Assembly: GCA_012845835.1 (NCBI GenBank)
Contig: JABAKD010000015.1
Span: forward strand, 4,015,778-4,079,777
From: Undaria pinnatifida
Taxonomy: Eukaryota > Sar > Phaeophyceae > Laminariales > Alariaceae
Reading direction: 5' to 3'
DNA length: 64,000 nt
Of this stretch, positions 32,047 through 43,455 are shown one piece after another. Both the position numbers and the translations under genes were made by a program. The notes under the pieces were generated by a model, which was given only the letters and a program-made list of their open reading frames with translations, searched no databases and was not told where the DNA came from. Position 1 is the first letter of the stretch; the number at the start of each line of letters is the position of its first letter.

Positions 32047-32754
32047 CGACATTCAGCTTTTTTTAAACGGCACACACCTGCTCCCAGATAATTGCACACT
32101 TGTTTTCCAACCACTTTGGGGTTCAAGTGGCCCCAACTCTTCACACAACCCACTCCAAGACCCCAAGATCAACTTCACAACATCATGGGATTGCAGAAAA
32201 GGGGCGCCACAAGAGACGATAGCCGGCCATTTGAGTGCTCCAAATCGCCATGTGTTATGGCATTGGAGGTAGCCATTTTGTCAGGTGTATGAAGGAGTTT
32301 GGATCGCCCCTAGGTACGTACATGTATCTAGACCGCGTTCATATATGTTCGCTCCTCTCCTCTGCCTTCTTGATGTAGACTCTCCGAGGAAATAATATAA
32401 AGGAGAACGATACGGACGGGAGACCTTGGGTAAACTGCAACTGTGGTAGACCCCCTAGTTGATAGTATTGGCTATAAAGACCCGAATACCATTTCACATG
32501 TGATCTTCGCTTCAAGAACAAGCACGGTTTTTAATCACGGCTTGGAAAAGGCAACTCCAAACGCACATCAAGCCGTTTTCAAACAGAAGTCAAAACTCAA
32601 GAGGTATAGACTAAGTTGTTTACATAGCTCTCGTTTCCCGCCGAGTCTAGATAGTCTCACGTCTACAAGGGGGGCTGGCGTCCACCTGTGCTCTCATCTG
32701 CCGACTGGTCACGCGTCGTCATCTAGATTTAAGGAGCTTTTCTGCATCAACCCT
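32047..32754. other. Unassigned, no gene seen
   Basis: A 211-codon plus frame (32443-33078) runs into the antisense of the Crinkler relic and the G-run at 32860, and has no motif; I do not call it. Confidence 0.35.
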
Positions 32755-33480
32755 ACATCGCTGAACCGATACACCACACGCCCTTCCGTTCAAACACAAG
32801 TTTTTCCCTTGGCAGCGAAGCAGCACAGTAGCGCAGATGGGCGAGCACACCCCAATGGGGGGGGGGGGTTACAAGGTGTGCAATGTGTCCTGTCGTTATG
32901 CCGCCATCGTTGTACCGACGTGGATAAAACACTACAAACGCCCCAACGTCGCTCAAGGTGTCAACCACGCCAACTTGACAACGTGGCGCTTCGTGCAGCC
33001 AGAGATTGTGTAAAGTTGGAAACCCCCCAACGTCCACCAAACGTCAACGAAGGGCACGTTGGCAACATGAAGAAATGACGGCTCCAAGCACAATTTGTTA
33101 GCGAGGCAACTCCTCGCACGTCCGTCCAGTTGGCAACGTGACGAAATGACGCCCCCAAAAGCACAATTTGTTAGCGAGGCAACTCCTCGTCGTACGTCCG
33201 TCCAACAATGTACACACATGAGTTTCCTCATTCCGATCCCCAAAGGGTTTCCGTGACAATGCACGCAAGAGACAAGTGAGGGTGTAATTCCCACCGAAGT
33301 CGGCGTCGGCCAACCCTTCGCCAACACTAGTAATCGTCCACCTGCTAGCAGATACAAACCAAACGTTGATTTGCCTATTCCTGGAGTGAGTGCCTGTGAT
33401 AGGAAGGCCTCAATCAAGGGTGTGATGTAGAACGAAGCAGTTGTTGGAGAAATTCGCTCGTCACAGTACGGCTTTCGAAG
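32755..33480 (-). pseudogene. Broken Crinkler/RHS-type NTPase gene fragment
   Basis: Two separated pieces match the intact gene at 33555-35291 in the same orientation. The P-loop segment near 33350-33400 reads TPGIGKSTFGLYLL. The next segment (FERKGVW-like), near 32760-32845, is interrupted by shifts and an internal G10 run. In the intact gene these pieces are about 80 bp apart; here about 500 bp separate them, including a tandem repeat. Nuclease and C-terminal parts are missing. It is a truncated, rearranged paralogue. Confidence 0.8.
33055..33209. repeat. 77-bp tandem duplication inside the Crinkler relic
   Basis: TTGGCAAC(A/G)TGA.GAAATGACG...GCACAATTTGTTAGCGAGGC AACTCCTCG..CGTCCGTCCA is present twice head to tail. 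It is absent from the intact paralogue and partly accounts for the extra spacing. Confidence 0.85.
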
Positions 33481-33554
33481 TTGCCTAGAACAAAACACTC
33501 AGCCCAACACTTGGAACCGTAAGCTAAGTAGACCATGTAAAAGCACCCGTTTCT

Positions 33555-35291
33555 TCAACTTTCTCGCGTCCCAGGTTCCGCCGCACTGCCGTCAACAGGA
33601 ACGGGTATCTGAATAACGCATACACGACAGGCCGACTTAAAGTCGTCGCTCGCTTCGGTCAGCCAATCACCACCTTCTCGTAGCTTGATTGCCTTTTCCC
33701 ATACTTCGCCCTCTGGAACCACGTACACGTACACACACCTCTTGATTGAAGCGAGGTTGGAAACGGCAATGTCCCAGTACTCCTCCACCCACTTCCCGTT
33801 CACGGCCACCACGCCTGCAGACTTCATGAGGAAAAAAAACAAGGTATTGCTCCGCTCGTCCACACCGAACGAATCGATCGACGCAAACTTCGGGCTGTCC
33901 GGCACATAATACGTCGACATCGCGAAAGTCTTAGGAAAAGCGTTCCCGCACTTCAGTGCTTCCCATCCAGTGAAACCCAAGCTCAAATGTTTGACCCCCA
34001 TCCCATCTTCACCGCCTCCACCTATAAAAAAATTCTCCCCCATTCCGTCTTCACCATCTCCACCTGTCAGGGAAATCACTTTAAACTTTGGTTTGACGGA
34101 TCCCTGCTCGCCGCTGATTAACCTGTGAGCAACCTTTTCAAACACATTACTCCAAGTACATGCTTCAAGCGCCTTTTGAAGTAATGGGTTACGGTTAACG
34201 CCCCGCACAAAATTTTCAAAAAACTTTCCTCCCCTCTCGAAAATTGCTTGATAAATCAATTCTGTGGCGTATTTACTGCCAACGGCAACCTTGTAATTGC
34301 CAAAATTCTTTTTATCGCCCTGAACGATATGAATGAGCGCGTGACCAATGCCTTCGGTGTCGAAGGAGGGTTTCTGATCAGGCCAAAGTACGTCTTGTAG
34401 CAGATCCACACTTAATCTTCTTGCCGCTGACATCATTTCCTGTTTGAGAGCTTCGAGCTGGTTCATATCAAAGACTGCTCTAGCCACACCTCCTACATAA
34501 TCAAAAGCGCTTTCGACGTCGGTAGTTGGCACATCCGGAAAAATACATCGCCGACATTCCAACAGCTCATCCAGGCTAAACACTGGCATGAAAAACGGTG
34601 CGGACTTGGCTTGTTTCAGGAATGAGTTCACCCTCTTCGCCTTGGTGGACACTAACACAACCGTTGTACCAGCGAGCCTCTGCACAGGCCGGTCCTCTGG
34701 GTCACTCAAATACCAACTGTTCAGGTCGTTCCGAAAATACCGAGCATCAAAAAAATCGAAATACTCTCCTTCCTCCACCCCTTCATCACTGAACCGATAC
34801 CACACGCCCTTCCGTTCAAACACAACAGTTTTCCCTTGACAGCGAAGCAGGTACAGAAGATAATAACCGAACAGAGATTTGCCGATTCCGGATGTGCCTG
34901 TGACCACAATATTCCGTAAAGTACCGCTGCTAGCACCGCTAAAGATAATCTCGGATAATTCCTTGTAACAAGGACGGATGAAGAGCTTGGATCCAAGCGT
35001 AGAATCGCCGAGGAAGAACGTGTCGTTTGCTAGTTCCAGTAAATTGTCTGTCACCGTTGCTCCCGTGAGTGCAGCCGCAAAATCCGTGACGTTCTTACTG
35101 GCTGCAACGGGCAGAGCATCAAAGACGGCGATGGCGGAATAGAAAGGTGTTAGACAACGTTGATGAGCAACATTATTTCGCCGGCGAAGCCGGCTACAGC
35201 CATCGCGCAAGGGAAAACCCGACGGGCATTTGCATCGCGCAAACAGCCTAGCTGGCCCTGCTTCGTCAAAGTCACGAAATATGACAAACAA
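33555..35291 (-). CDS. Crinkler/RHS-type P-loop NTPase with C-terminal nuclease-like region
   Basis: A single 578-codon frame from ATG at 35291. A Walker A motif, TGTSGIGKSL, lies at residues 131-140 and is followed by YYLLYLL and by a FERKGVW strand. A Walker B-like strand (TTVVLVSTK) is near 210. A FSLDELLECRR segment and an FDYVGGVARAVF (GG-R sensor-like) segment lie near 245-290. This order is typical of the NTPase shared by Crinkler effectors and trypanosome retrotransposon-hot-spot proteins. The C-terminus near 470-540 (FASIDSFGVD, then LFFFLMKS and YVYVVPEG) resembles the restriction-nuclease-like fold attached in this family. A GGDGEDGMGENFF/GGGGEDGMGVKH duplication near 420-445 is low complexity. 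No secretion signal or LxLFLAK-type N-terminus is seen. These proteins are nuclear NTPase-nucleases in some species; the role here is unknown. Apparently intact and intronless. Confidence 0.85.
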   Translation of the reverse strand: MFVIFRDFDEAGPARLFARCKCPSGFPLRDGCSRLRRRNNVAHQRCLTPFYSAIAVFDALPVAASKNVTDFAAALTGATVTDNLLELANDTFFLGDSTLGSKLFIRPCYKELSEIIFSGASSGTLRNIVVTGTSGIGKSLFGYYLLYLLRCQGKTVVFERKGVWYRFSDEGVEEGEYFDFFDARYFRNDLNSWYLSDPEDRPVQRLAGTTVVLVSTKAKRVNSFLKQAKSAPFFMPVFSLDELLECRRCIFPDVPTTDVESAFDYVGGVARAVFDMNQLEALKQEMMSAARRLSVDLLQDVLWPDQKPSFDTEGIGHALIHIVQGDKKNFGNYKVAVGSKYATELIYQAIFERGGKFFENFVRGVNRNPLLQKALEACTWSNVFEKVAHRLISGEQGSVKPKFKVISLTGGDGEDGMGENFFIGGGGEDGMGVKHLSLGFTGWEALKCGNAFPKTFAMSTYYVPDSPKFASIDSFGVDERSNTLFFFLMKSAGVVAVNGKWVEEYWDIAVSNLASIKRCVYVYVVPEGEVWEKAIKLREGGDWLTEASDDFKSACRVCVIQIPVPVDGSAAEPGTRES

Positions 35292-35841
35292 ATAAAAAGC
35301 CCGTGTTGCGGGTCAACAAACGAAAGAAGAGCATAAAGATGAGTAGGGTATCCAAGGTCCGAAGCATGCCGTGGTAAAATACACCAACCCCACTTTCAAG
35401 GGTTCGGTAACGTTGAAGAACACACGAAACACAGACGGATAAGAGCATCTGCGGCACGTGCATGACAAAGGACGAGCACACCGCTGCTGTAGCGCGGATT
35501 ATGCACAACCAGGAATGCATGAAATACCTCACTCTGAGTGTATGGCATTAGGCACGAGCGAATATCGTGCACCCGTTCTTGCGAGACGCGGCGCGTCTCC
35601 TGGACATTTGGGTCTACGTGTGCGGGTAGGAGTAGGCGCTTGACGTGGATTGGCTGAAGTCCAGCCGCTAAGCTTTTGTTCACCACTTTTGTCGCGACAA
35701 ACGTCTAAGTTTGTCAACTTCTGGCGCAGCTTTTCACTCCATTAAGTGAAGAGCGTGCATGAGAAAAAATGCGGAGAAAATTCGCATGACTTCAACTTTT
35801 CTCACAACTTCAGGCTCTCGTCAAAGCGGGGTGTTAGGGGT
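35292..35841. other. Unassigned upstream region of the Crinkler/RHS gene
   Basis: No promoter motif stands out. Short frames on the minus strand (35272-35686) have no family resemblance. Confidence 0.35.
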
Positions 35842-36300
35842 CCAAACCAAAAGCGGGTTCCAAATCGAAAGCGGTTTGGACCAGGGTAGACTTCATCAAG
35901 CTGCTTTTTCTTTTCTTTTTTTTTTTGCTTTTTCTTGTGTTCGCCATGTTCTACTACAAATTGTGCGTAAGCTACGCCCTGGGATCTTTCGTTCGTTCGG
36001 AGGGAAAGGCTGCACAACCGACCGCTCGTGGTTTGTTGCCAATTTACGCAACACACGGCGATAATTTTCATGGTTCAAGCCAGCTTCATAGCGATGAAAC
36101 ACAAACGTCGGTCGGACGCAAAGGAAGGTCTCCAAGAAACTGAGTCTATTCATCCCAACCCCCTCAGCTTGTCATGGAGGAATAGGAGCTAATGGGTCAC
36201 TCGTTCGGTTGAGGCGTGACGTGTACGCAAAACCGAATCACCAACTACGTATTTTTTATTGATTCAAGGGAAAAATCTTTGGACTCCTCATTCACCGCAC
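35842..36300. repeat. Repeat X, copy 1
   Basis: Matches 39392-39819 closely over about 430 bp (AGCGGGTTCCAAATCGAAAG, CTTTCGTTCGTTCGGAGGGA, CTCGTTCGGTTGAG). Copy 1 is longer because of an expanded T-run at 35907-35935. It adjoins repeat YZ on the right. Confidence 0.85.
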
Positions 36301-37421
36301 TGTGGACGATGGAGCACCAGAGAGTGTGTGGTGTTGGTGGTAAGATGCGATGACTGATCTTGGTGGTGGTGATTGGTTGCAGAGGATCTCATGTGGAGTG
36401 TGAACGCTATTTAGATCTGAAGACAATAGGGGTTTCTGTTAATCCTCTTCTGGAGTCTGGTATGGGGATTCGGGTATGAAGTTAAGATCGCTTGTTTTCT
36501 TTTGTTCGGAGCTAATACAACAACTTATTTCTCTGTTAGCACCTAAATGGTGCTGACCAGCCCCCCTTTGGCCAAGGGGGGACAAATTCTGGTCAATAGA
36601 CCTTGCCTAGCCTAGGCGTGTCTATAATTATCGATAGTTCAGGTTGAACACACTGACGTTAGTCAGGGATTTTGTTTCTGGTACGATTGCGACAGCAGCA
36701 AGCAGGTGTGGATTGGGCCGCGTTTCGGCAGGAAGCAATCTGACCCGATGAGGGCGGTGTCCACACCTTGCCTGAGGACTCCGAACGAGGTCTGCTGTGG
36801 TCGTACGAGGGGCCGTTAGAGGCGATGTCCCAGCATCGCACCCAATGTGGAGGGGCTGCAGCAGAAAGCTCCACATCTGATGATGGCGAGGTTCGAATCG
36901 GGTTGATTGACCTGGTGCTATAACTCTCGCAATATGCATGGGCACGATTTGATCCGCTGAAGGTTCAACCCGGGCAGCAAAGACACATCCGCCGATTAAG
37001 CGGGCTCAAGGTTTTCAGGGGGCATGCTAGCGAGATGAACACACCGAAATGCGATGGTTCAGCGGTGCCGACTGAGGGCTGTGGCGTCACGAGTCCCGAG
37101 AGGGAAGGCGCGGCATCACGTGCGAAGCGTGTGATTGTGATAAACGCGGCGAGATGCTTCTATCGCCCCTGCTGGGCTTCTAGATAATCGCGAGGATATC
37201 CACTTCAGGAGGCGGAGCAAGGAGTGAGGAAATCACACGTGTATGCAGCCGTTCGAGAAGGCGGTTGCGCTTTGCACTTCAGAAAAGGAGGAGCTGGAGT
37301 GCCGATAAAAGGGGGTGGCCGAGAACTCGAATGCTTCCAGGCGCTGAGCTTGGCTCTTGTTTTGCGAAGGCTATGTGCTGACTTAGCTTCCACCATGGAG
37401 CCCGCGCACGTCTTGCTTTCA
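36301..37421 (+). mobile_element. Repeat YZ, copy 1 (1121 bp, TG...CA ends)
   Basis: Begins TGTGGACGATGGAGCACCAG and ends CGTCTTGCTTTCA, collinear with 43456-44539. Part Y (to about 36630) contains GGAGCTAATACAACAACTTA and CAAGGGGGGACA. Part Z contains GAGGTTCGAATCGGGTTGAT (box-B-like) and several GGAGGCGGAG words. No coding frame. The TG...CA ends suit a solo LTR, but no target duplication is visible. Confidence 0.75.
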
Positions 37422-39026
37422 GTGTGTAAGTTTGATGTGTTTTTTGAAGATACTGCTGATATATTTGTCGCGCGCTTTGTCGTGTCGTATATTTGAGCTA
37501 GGGGCAAGTGAGCTTTGTGCTTTGCTTGTTAAAATTATACCCCGTCTTGGTTTGTGTCATGCCTTTACAGCAGTATGCGGCATAAAACAACGCGTGCTTT
37601 GCGACTGGTGTCAATCTGGTTTGAGTGCTTGTGCATAGCAGAATGATCTTGTCGCGGAAAACTAATGCATTATGCTGCGAGTACATGCTGCATGCGTCTG
37701 TACGGAGAGAGTCTCGTCGTAGCTGCTGAAGGTTTATTGAAAAGGGGATTTTTTAATGCGTGGTGCATGCCGATGGCCTCTGCACGAGAACAAATATGCC
37801 CACGTATTGCCGCAAAGAACCTGGCACTTGCTTTCCCCGCTGCATATGGACGAGTCAGCCTGAAGAGGCTCGCGTTCCAAACCATATGACCCGTAATTTG
37901 AGTTCGAAAATTATACACATACATGTGCATTAGCATGGTGTTTTCACCGACAGATTGAAACGAGCACGTTCGGTATCGTGGCGTGTCCCTTGCGATTCAA
38001 AACCTATACTGCCGTACGTACGCGCGCTGTAGTGCGTGTATTTCCACACACATTGAGTGCAGAGAGAAGTATGCACGGAGTGTACTCTGCTCCGTGCGAG
38101 AAAACAAAACGAATCGTTCATTACCTTATTCGCGTGTTTCATAGGCGAACTTGTGTTGTTTCTGATGAACAGAGAGGAGCAGTATGAGAGTCGCTATGTG
38201 CATTCCAATGTATTCCTGGGAAAAAATTAAGGAAACTTTCCAGTTGAAGGAAACTGCTTAGGGGCACACCGATTAGCAGCAAAACCCGATATTCACATTT
38301 GCTATGCAGTGGTACATATATGCTTGTGTGTACGAATAATAGATATTTGTGTCTTCCGTATATTTTAGTATTGTTCACTTTTGTAGGGTTATTTGTACTA
38401 TCTGTTTTTGGGTGCATGAGACGATTGCCTTGTTCTGTCGTAATTAAATGAGTGTGCTCATGTATCGCTGCTGATTTTTGTCTCCAAACCAACGAGTCTT
38501 GCTTAATGCGTGATGCATGTTCGTGTGATGTCAGTGAATTGCATATAAGGACAAAGCTGAAGCAGTAATGTGGTATCATGCTGTGATTTCTCTGCGGTTT
38601 TCGCGTGACTTGAGCGAAGATCGTCTTGGAGTGTTTTGACGGGGTTTTTTCGTGGATTATTTGTGCGTTATTGTGATAAATGTTATTTCGCGTGTTGTAT
38701 GCGCGTCTATATAACACGAATATACTTGTATTTACCTTGAGGTAGTTCGTGTGAAAGATGGCGGTTGCCCATGTAGTATTTATTGATGATATTGCTATGT
38801 TATAATGCATGATTTGTGCCTGGTGATCATGTGTGCATGTTTTTGTGAAGTGTTGTAATGTTTCATGACTCGTAATCGTTGGGTATGTTATCTAAATGTA
38901 CGTGGTCGTTTATCATTCAAAAACGACATGTATGTTTTCTTTGATGTTCTTTGTGTAGCTGGTGCTCACTTTTGATCAAAGTTTGTTCATGAACTACTTC
39001 GAGTAGGAGCTCGCTTTTGGGGGCGT
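37422..39026. other. Unassigned AT-rich region; one 223-codon minus frame
   Basis: The minus frame 38810-38139 starts with ATG and is open for 223 codons. It is rich in Thr, His, Asn and Ser, shows no motif, and its composition reflects the T-rich plus strand. One frame of this length is roughly what chance could supply in 64 kb. I leave it as an unsupported ORF. GGTTTATTG and AATAAA-like words are scattered. Confidence 0.3.
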
Positions 39027-39349
39027 TGTGGACAGTGGAGCACCAGAGATCGGTTATTGTCGGTAAGATGCGATAGCTGATCGTCATGGTGGTGATTGAT
39101 CGCTGAGGATCTCATGTGAAGTGTGAACATTATTTAGATCTAAAGACAGTAGGGGTTTCTATTTATCCTCTTCTGGAGTCTGGTATGGGGATTCGGGGAT
39201 GAAGTCAAGATCGCTTGTTTTCTTGTGTTCGGAGCTAATACAACAAATTATCTCTCTCTTAGCACCTGAATGACGCTGAGCAGCACCCCTTTGGCCATGG
39301 TGGGACAATTTCTGATCAATAGACCTGGCCTGGCCTAGGCGTGTCTATA
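39027..39349 (+). repeat. Repeat Y alone (copy 2 of YZ, truncated)
   Basis: Begins TGTGGACAGTGGAGCACCAG and matches YZ to GGCGTGTCTATA, then switches abruptly to repeat D. The Z part is absent. Confidence 0.85.
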
Positions 39350-39861
39350 GCACGCACGTACGCCCACGGGCACAACCGCTGGCTAAGTGTAATCCAAGAG
39401 CGGGTTCCAAATCGAAAGCGGTTTGAACCGGGGTAGATTTCATCAAGCTGCTTTTTCTTGTGTTCGCCACGTTCTATTACAAATTGTGCGTAAGCTACGC
39501 CCTGGGATCTTTCGTTCGTTCGGAGGGAAAGGCTGCACAACCGACCGCTCGTGGTTTGTCGCAAATCTACGCAACACACACGGCGACATTTCATGGTTTA
39601 AGCCAGCTTCATAGCGATCAAAAACAAACGTCGGTCGGACGCAAAGGAAGGTCTCCAAGAAACTGAGTCTATTCATCCCAACCCTCTCAGCTTGTCATGG
39701 AGGAATAGGCGCTAATGGGTCACTCGTTCGGTTGAGGGGTGACGTGTACGCAAAACCGACTCACCGACTACGTATTTTTTGTTGATTCAAGGGAAAAATC
39801 TTTGGACTCATCACACACCGCACGCACGTACGCCAGTGGGCACTACCGCTGGCTAAGTGTA
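39350..39861. mobile_element. D-X-D element: 42-bp direct repeats flanking repeat X
   Basis: GCACGCACGTACGCC...CGCTGGCTAAGTGTA occurs at 39350-39391 and 39820-39861, exactly bracketing the 428-bp X copy 2. The direct repeats are not TG...CA. They may be short terminal repeats of a small element or a by-product of a duplication. Confidence 0.75.
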
Positions 39862-42800
39862 CTCAGCTGCACAGGCCGCGTTCATCCATGTCTTCACAGA
39901 AAGTAAGGGTGTTGGATTTGTCTCTAGGGGCTCATGGGTCCCTGCTGGCGGTGGGAGCAACGTTGGGTGTCGGTTCGGAATCGAGTAGTGGATTTTACCG
40001 CTCTGTGATGGTGTGATGGTGCGATTGGTGCTGCTGCTGGTTTGTGTGCACGGAACGACAGGTGTCGCACACGCATGGACTCCGCTGCTGCTGCTGCTGC
40101 TGCTGCTCGTCGGAACTCGTGTTCGTGTGTGCTGCACGTGCTCTCCTTGTATGATAACTAGGCGCTGCACAGCAGTGCACGCTTTACCGCCGCTTACAGC
40201 AATATGTGAACAGTCTAAAGTACCGTTCAACTGCTCATCGCTGTGTGTAGCTGCTGCTCATCATCTACAGGTTGTTGAGACCTCCCTGACCTGCTGTGCT
40301 TTTGTGTCGTTTCTAGAGAGCGTGCCGCTTGCACCATCATGTGATTATCGGTGCTCGAACGTCCCGCGAATGTTTTCGCATGCAAACCATGCACCTGTAC
40401 CGACTCGCCTGTGTGTGCTCATCGATTTGTTGCGCCCCGCCTGCCCCCCTGATTACTACTCACGGCATCTGTTACGTTAATCTATCATGTTCCTTTGTCG
40501 GCTAGGCTGCCTTGCTGCCGGTTCACACTCGGTCGCCCGTGCGTGCTGCTGCCTGCTTCTTCCTTTCTACTCTACACGCAAATCACCGGGCATCTGAAAA
40601 CCTCCCATCGTACTTGTGCATTTTTTTCCCGGCTCCTATTTACATTCTTGAGATGAAGTACGAAGTGGTTCTCCATGATGAGGTATGGGTTGAAATGAGG
40701 CCGCCTTTTGCTAGAAGCCTCGAGATTCCACTAAGGGTACCACCCCCGCGTGGACAGCCGTTGCCAACGCCGCGGTGGCGCAGAGAGCACTTGAAATGAT
40801 GAGTACTCGCGGGATGTCAGGAATACACACAATGAAGCGGGGGAGAGGGCCTGTTATTTTATCCTTCTGCAACTCCGTTCGTGTTTGGGGAGACATGTGA
40901 AGAGTGTGCTCGCTCTTGAATCTCCATTTCAGTGCACTCGGCTGGCCTCATCTACGGAATCCCTGTGTGGCTGGTAGGTAGTTTTGACTGATGCGCGATG
41001 TGAGTCTGCTGTGTGCTCTATCGACCCGTGATGTTAAGTTTGAGTTTTCCTCGGCTCATCAATACTCGGTCAACAAGACCCAACGCGCCCCGCGTGTTTC
41101 ATACCTTGGGTGCAGGCCATCAAAGTTCCTCAGGACGCCTACGAAATGCAGCAGATACAATTTCAGAGTGCAAGCGAGCTGCTGCTCTTGGAGAGGGGTT
41201 GGGCTGTGGGTTTTGAGGGAACGTACACACCCAGATTTCGTTTTTAAGGTCAATGGGAAGAAGTGTGGCCAACTATTAACTACCATCCCATTGTCTGGCC
41301 GTTTTCCTATTCTACAAGGTTCAAACGAGAGTCTATTCGAGTCATTTGTATTATAGCTCACTCAGATCACCTGCAACTCCCGCCGTGTTGCGACACGCGA
41401 GAGTTGTAGGACACACAACTGCTGTTGGAGAATGAAGTGAGACAAACGCTGTTTGGAAAATGGAAGTCAGATGAGGACCGACAAAGCCCCCGCCGTGCGT
41501 TTGACTCAATGCCCTCAGGAGGTCATCACCAAGAACATTTTTGGAAGCGACGGAAGAAGCAACACTAAGTGTGGAATCGAGAGGAGCTGCGAGGGAATAT
41601 ATCCAGAGTTCCCGGGGGCAGAAAAGAGGGAGAAAGGCCTCAGAAAAAGCCGCGGTCATTTGATGTAGCGGGGGTCATTGGTATTATCAAGTGGATAGGC
41701 ACTACGGCCAAGCTAGGCTCAACGAATTTCTTCGAAGTGACTGATATCGCAGTCTCCCGTACATGTAGCTCTAGAACATTCACACGCACGGACGGCCACG
41801 ATGCCATTTCGGAGATGAAGAGCAAGGAATAAGTCATGGGTGGAGATTTTTTGCTACGAGAAGGTATTGAAATTTACTACTCGATTGTTCCAAAACGGTC
41901 TGTTTTTTTTTAGCGGGTGTGGCAAGTTAAGTTTTATAGCAGAAAATTTTGGCCTCTGAAGCGATCACCAAGAGTACAACTCCAAACATCAGGAGGGAAA
42001 AGCAGCACTACCCTCGAGATCCAAGCGAACCCCCCCCAGATATTTCAACTTTCCATGGCTTCAAGCAACGGGTGACGTAGTTACTAGTTCCCTTTTTTGG
42101 CCCCGGAACGTAAGGTTTACACTATAATACGTTTTAGCAAACCAATGTATACACATAGCCAAAACTATGAACAGTAACGGTATTATAAGTGTATTATGAT
42201 ACCGCTATAACCCATAGTTGTCAAGGTTGGCTATTGCATGTTTATCTTCAGGGATAAATATACATTTAACCATACTTGATAAAAGCCGCGAGGGGGAACG
42301 TTGAAACTTTCAAACGTCCCTCGCAACTTCGTTCTAAGCCCCTCGAAACAGTTTCCTCGGCGTTCACAAATGCGTTTTGCAGATATACCCAACGAGCCTC
42401 CCGACTACCAACCGTAAAACAATACGTATTTGAAAACACCCCACACTGAAACAACACGACAACTAAGTCTAGAACAAAATTACCAAAACATGCACATGTA
42501 GCAACAATCACCCAGACACAAAATTATCAAATCATAAGGATGTTCGAACACTAAAATCACATATACGTCTACATACGAAATCCAATCAAAAAATGGAATC
42601 CATATACCCTGGGTTCCAACTTGAGGTCCCTACGCGTCAGAAACATCACATAGTCTACATATAGACTTTTGGACAAACCTAAAATGCGCCAAAACTGTTC
42701 GTTGCTAAATAAGAGGTTCGTCAAGAATGCAAGAACAAACAGAACGAGACACGGGGTAATCGCAGCAGCGCAATATCACTACAGCATTCGCCCACTACAT

Positions 42801-43209
42801 CTCCTTTGGAACTGAATTTGGGCATCAGCGAACTGGGTCCAACGCATGCCCGTAGTGTCTTAGGAGGAGTGAGGAGCGGTGGTAAAAAATAAGTGCGCTG
42901 CTCGATAACCTGACCTTGACCGTCGGTATACTGAGCAATCTCCGGGCCGCGTCTCCTCTGATCTCAGTGTGTGAATAATTCCTTTTATCGTTTCGAAGCA
43001 AGCGGTTGCGTTGACATATACTAGCTGGTTTGATGTAAAGGAAAGGAACACCACTCAGCGATCATCTACTACACGCCAGGGCATATTTTCGTGAGCGCCA
43101 CTAACACGAACGAGCACCAGACGTGGACGCGACATCTACAGGACTACAACATCTTCGACGACAGGGGGGAGAAAAAACAAGGCGTATTAAACTGCGGTAG
43201 ACCACACCA
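39862..43209. other. Unassigned 3.3 kb with CTG run and small hairpins
   Basis: A (CTG)8 run lies at 40085-40109. An imperfect palindrome, CGGTATTATAA...TTATGATACCG, is at 42178-42204. Several 60-155-codon frames occur on both strands, none with recognisable motifs or clear splice-linked partners. No RNA genes seen. Confidence 0.35.
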
Positions 43210-43445
43210 CCAACCCATTGCGCAGGGTATTTCGTGCCACCTGCCGTTTGCATGATCGCCTGACAACCTCTACCGAGCGCAGTAGCATATGCCTAACGAA
43301 GTAACGTCATTGAGTGCAGGCACATCAAGCGTTCCTTTCAAAACAAAGACGATTTGCACCTCTCCCCCTCGTGTTCAATAGTGGTGACATTGCATCACCA
43401 CATCACCTCGCTTGCTGTATTTGTAATATGTATCTTTGTCTTAGA
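43210..43445. repeat. Direct repeat flanking YZ copy 3, left unit
   Basis: About 80% identical with 44677-44905: ACCAACC.ATT.CG.AGGGTATTTCGT, GCATGATCGCC, CTAACGAAGTAACGT, CAAGCGTTC, GACGATTTGCAC and TCTCCCCCTC, in order. Confidence 0.85.
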
Positions 43446-43455
43446 ATTGGCGACC

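Noticed and set aside
38139-38810. 223-codon minus ORF
   Set aside because: Composition follows local T-richness of the plus strand, there is no motif, and one such frame is near chance expectation for the window.
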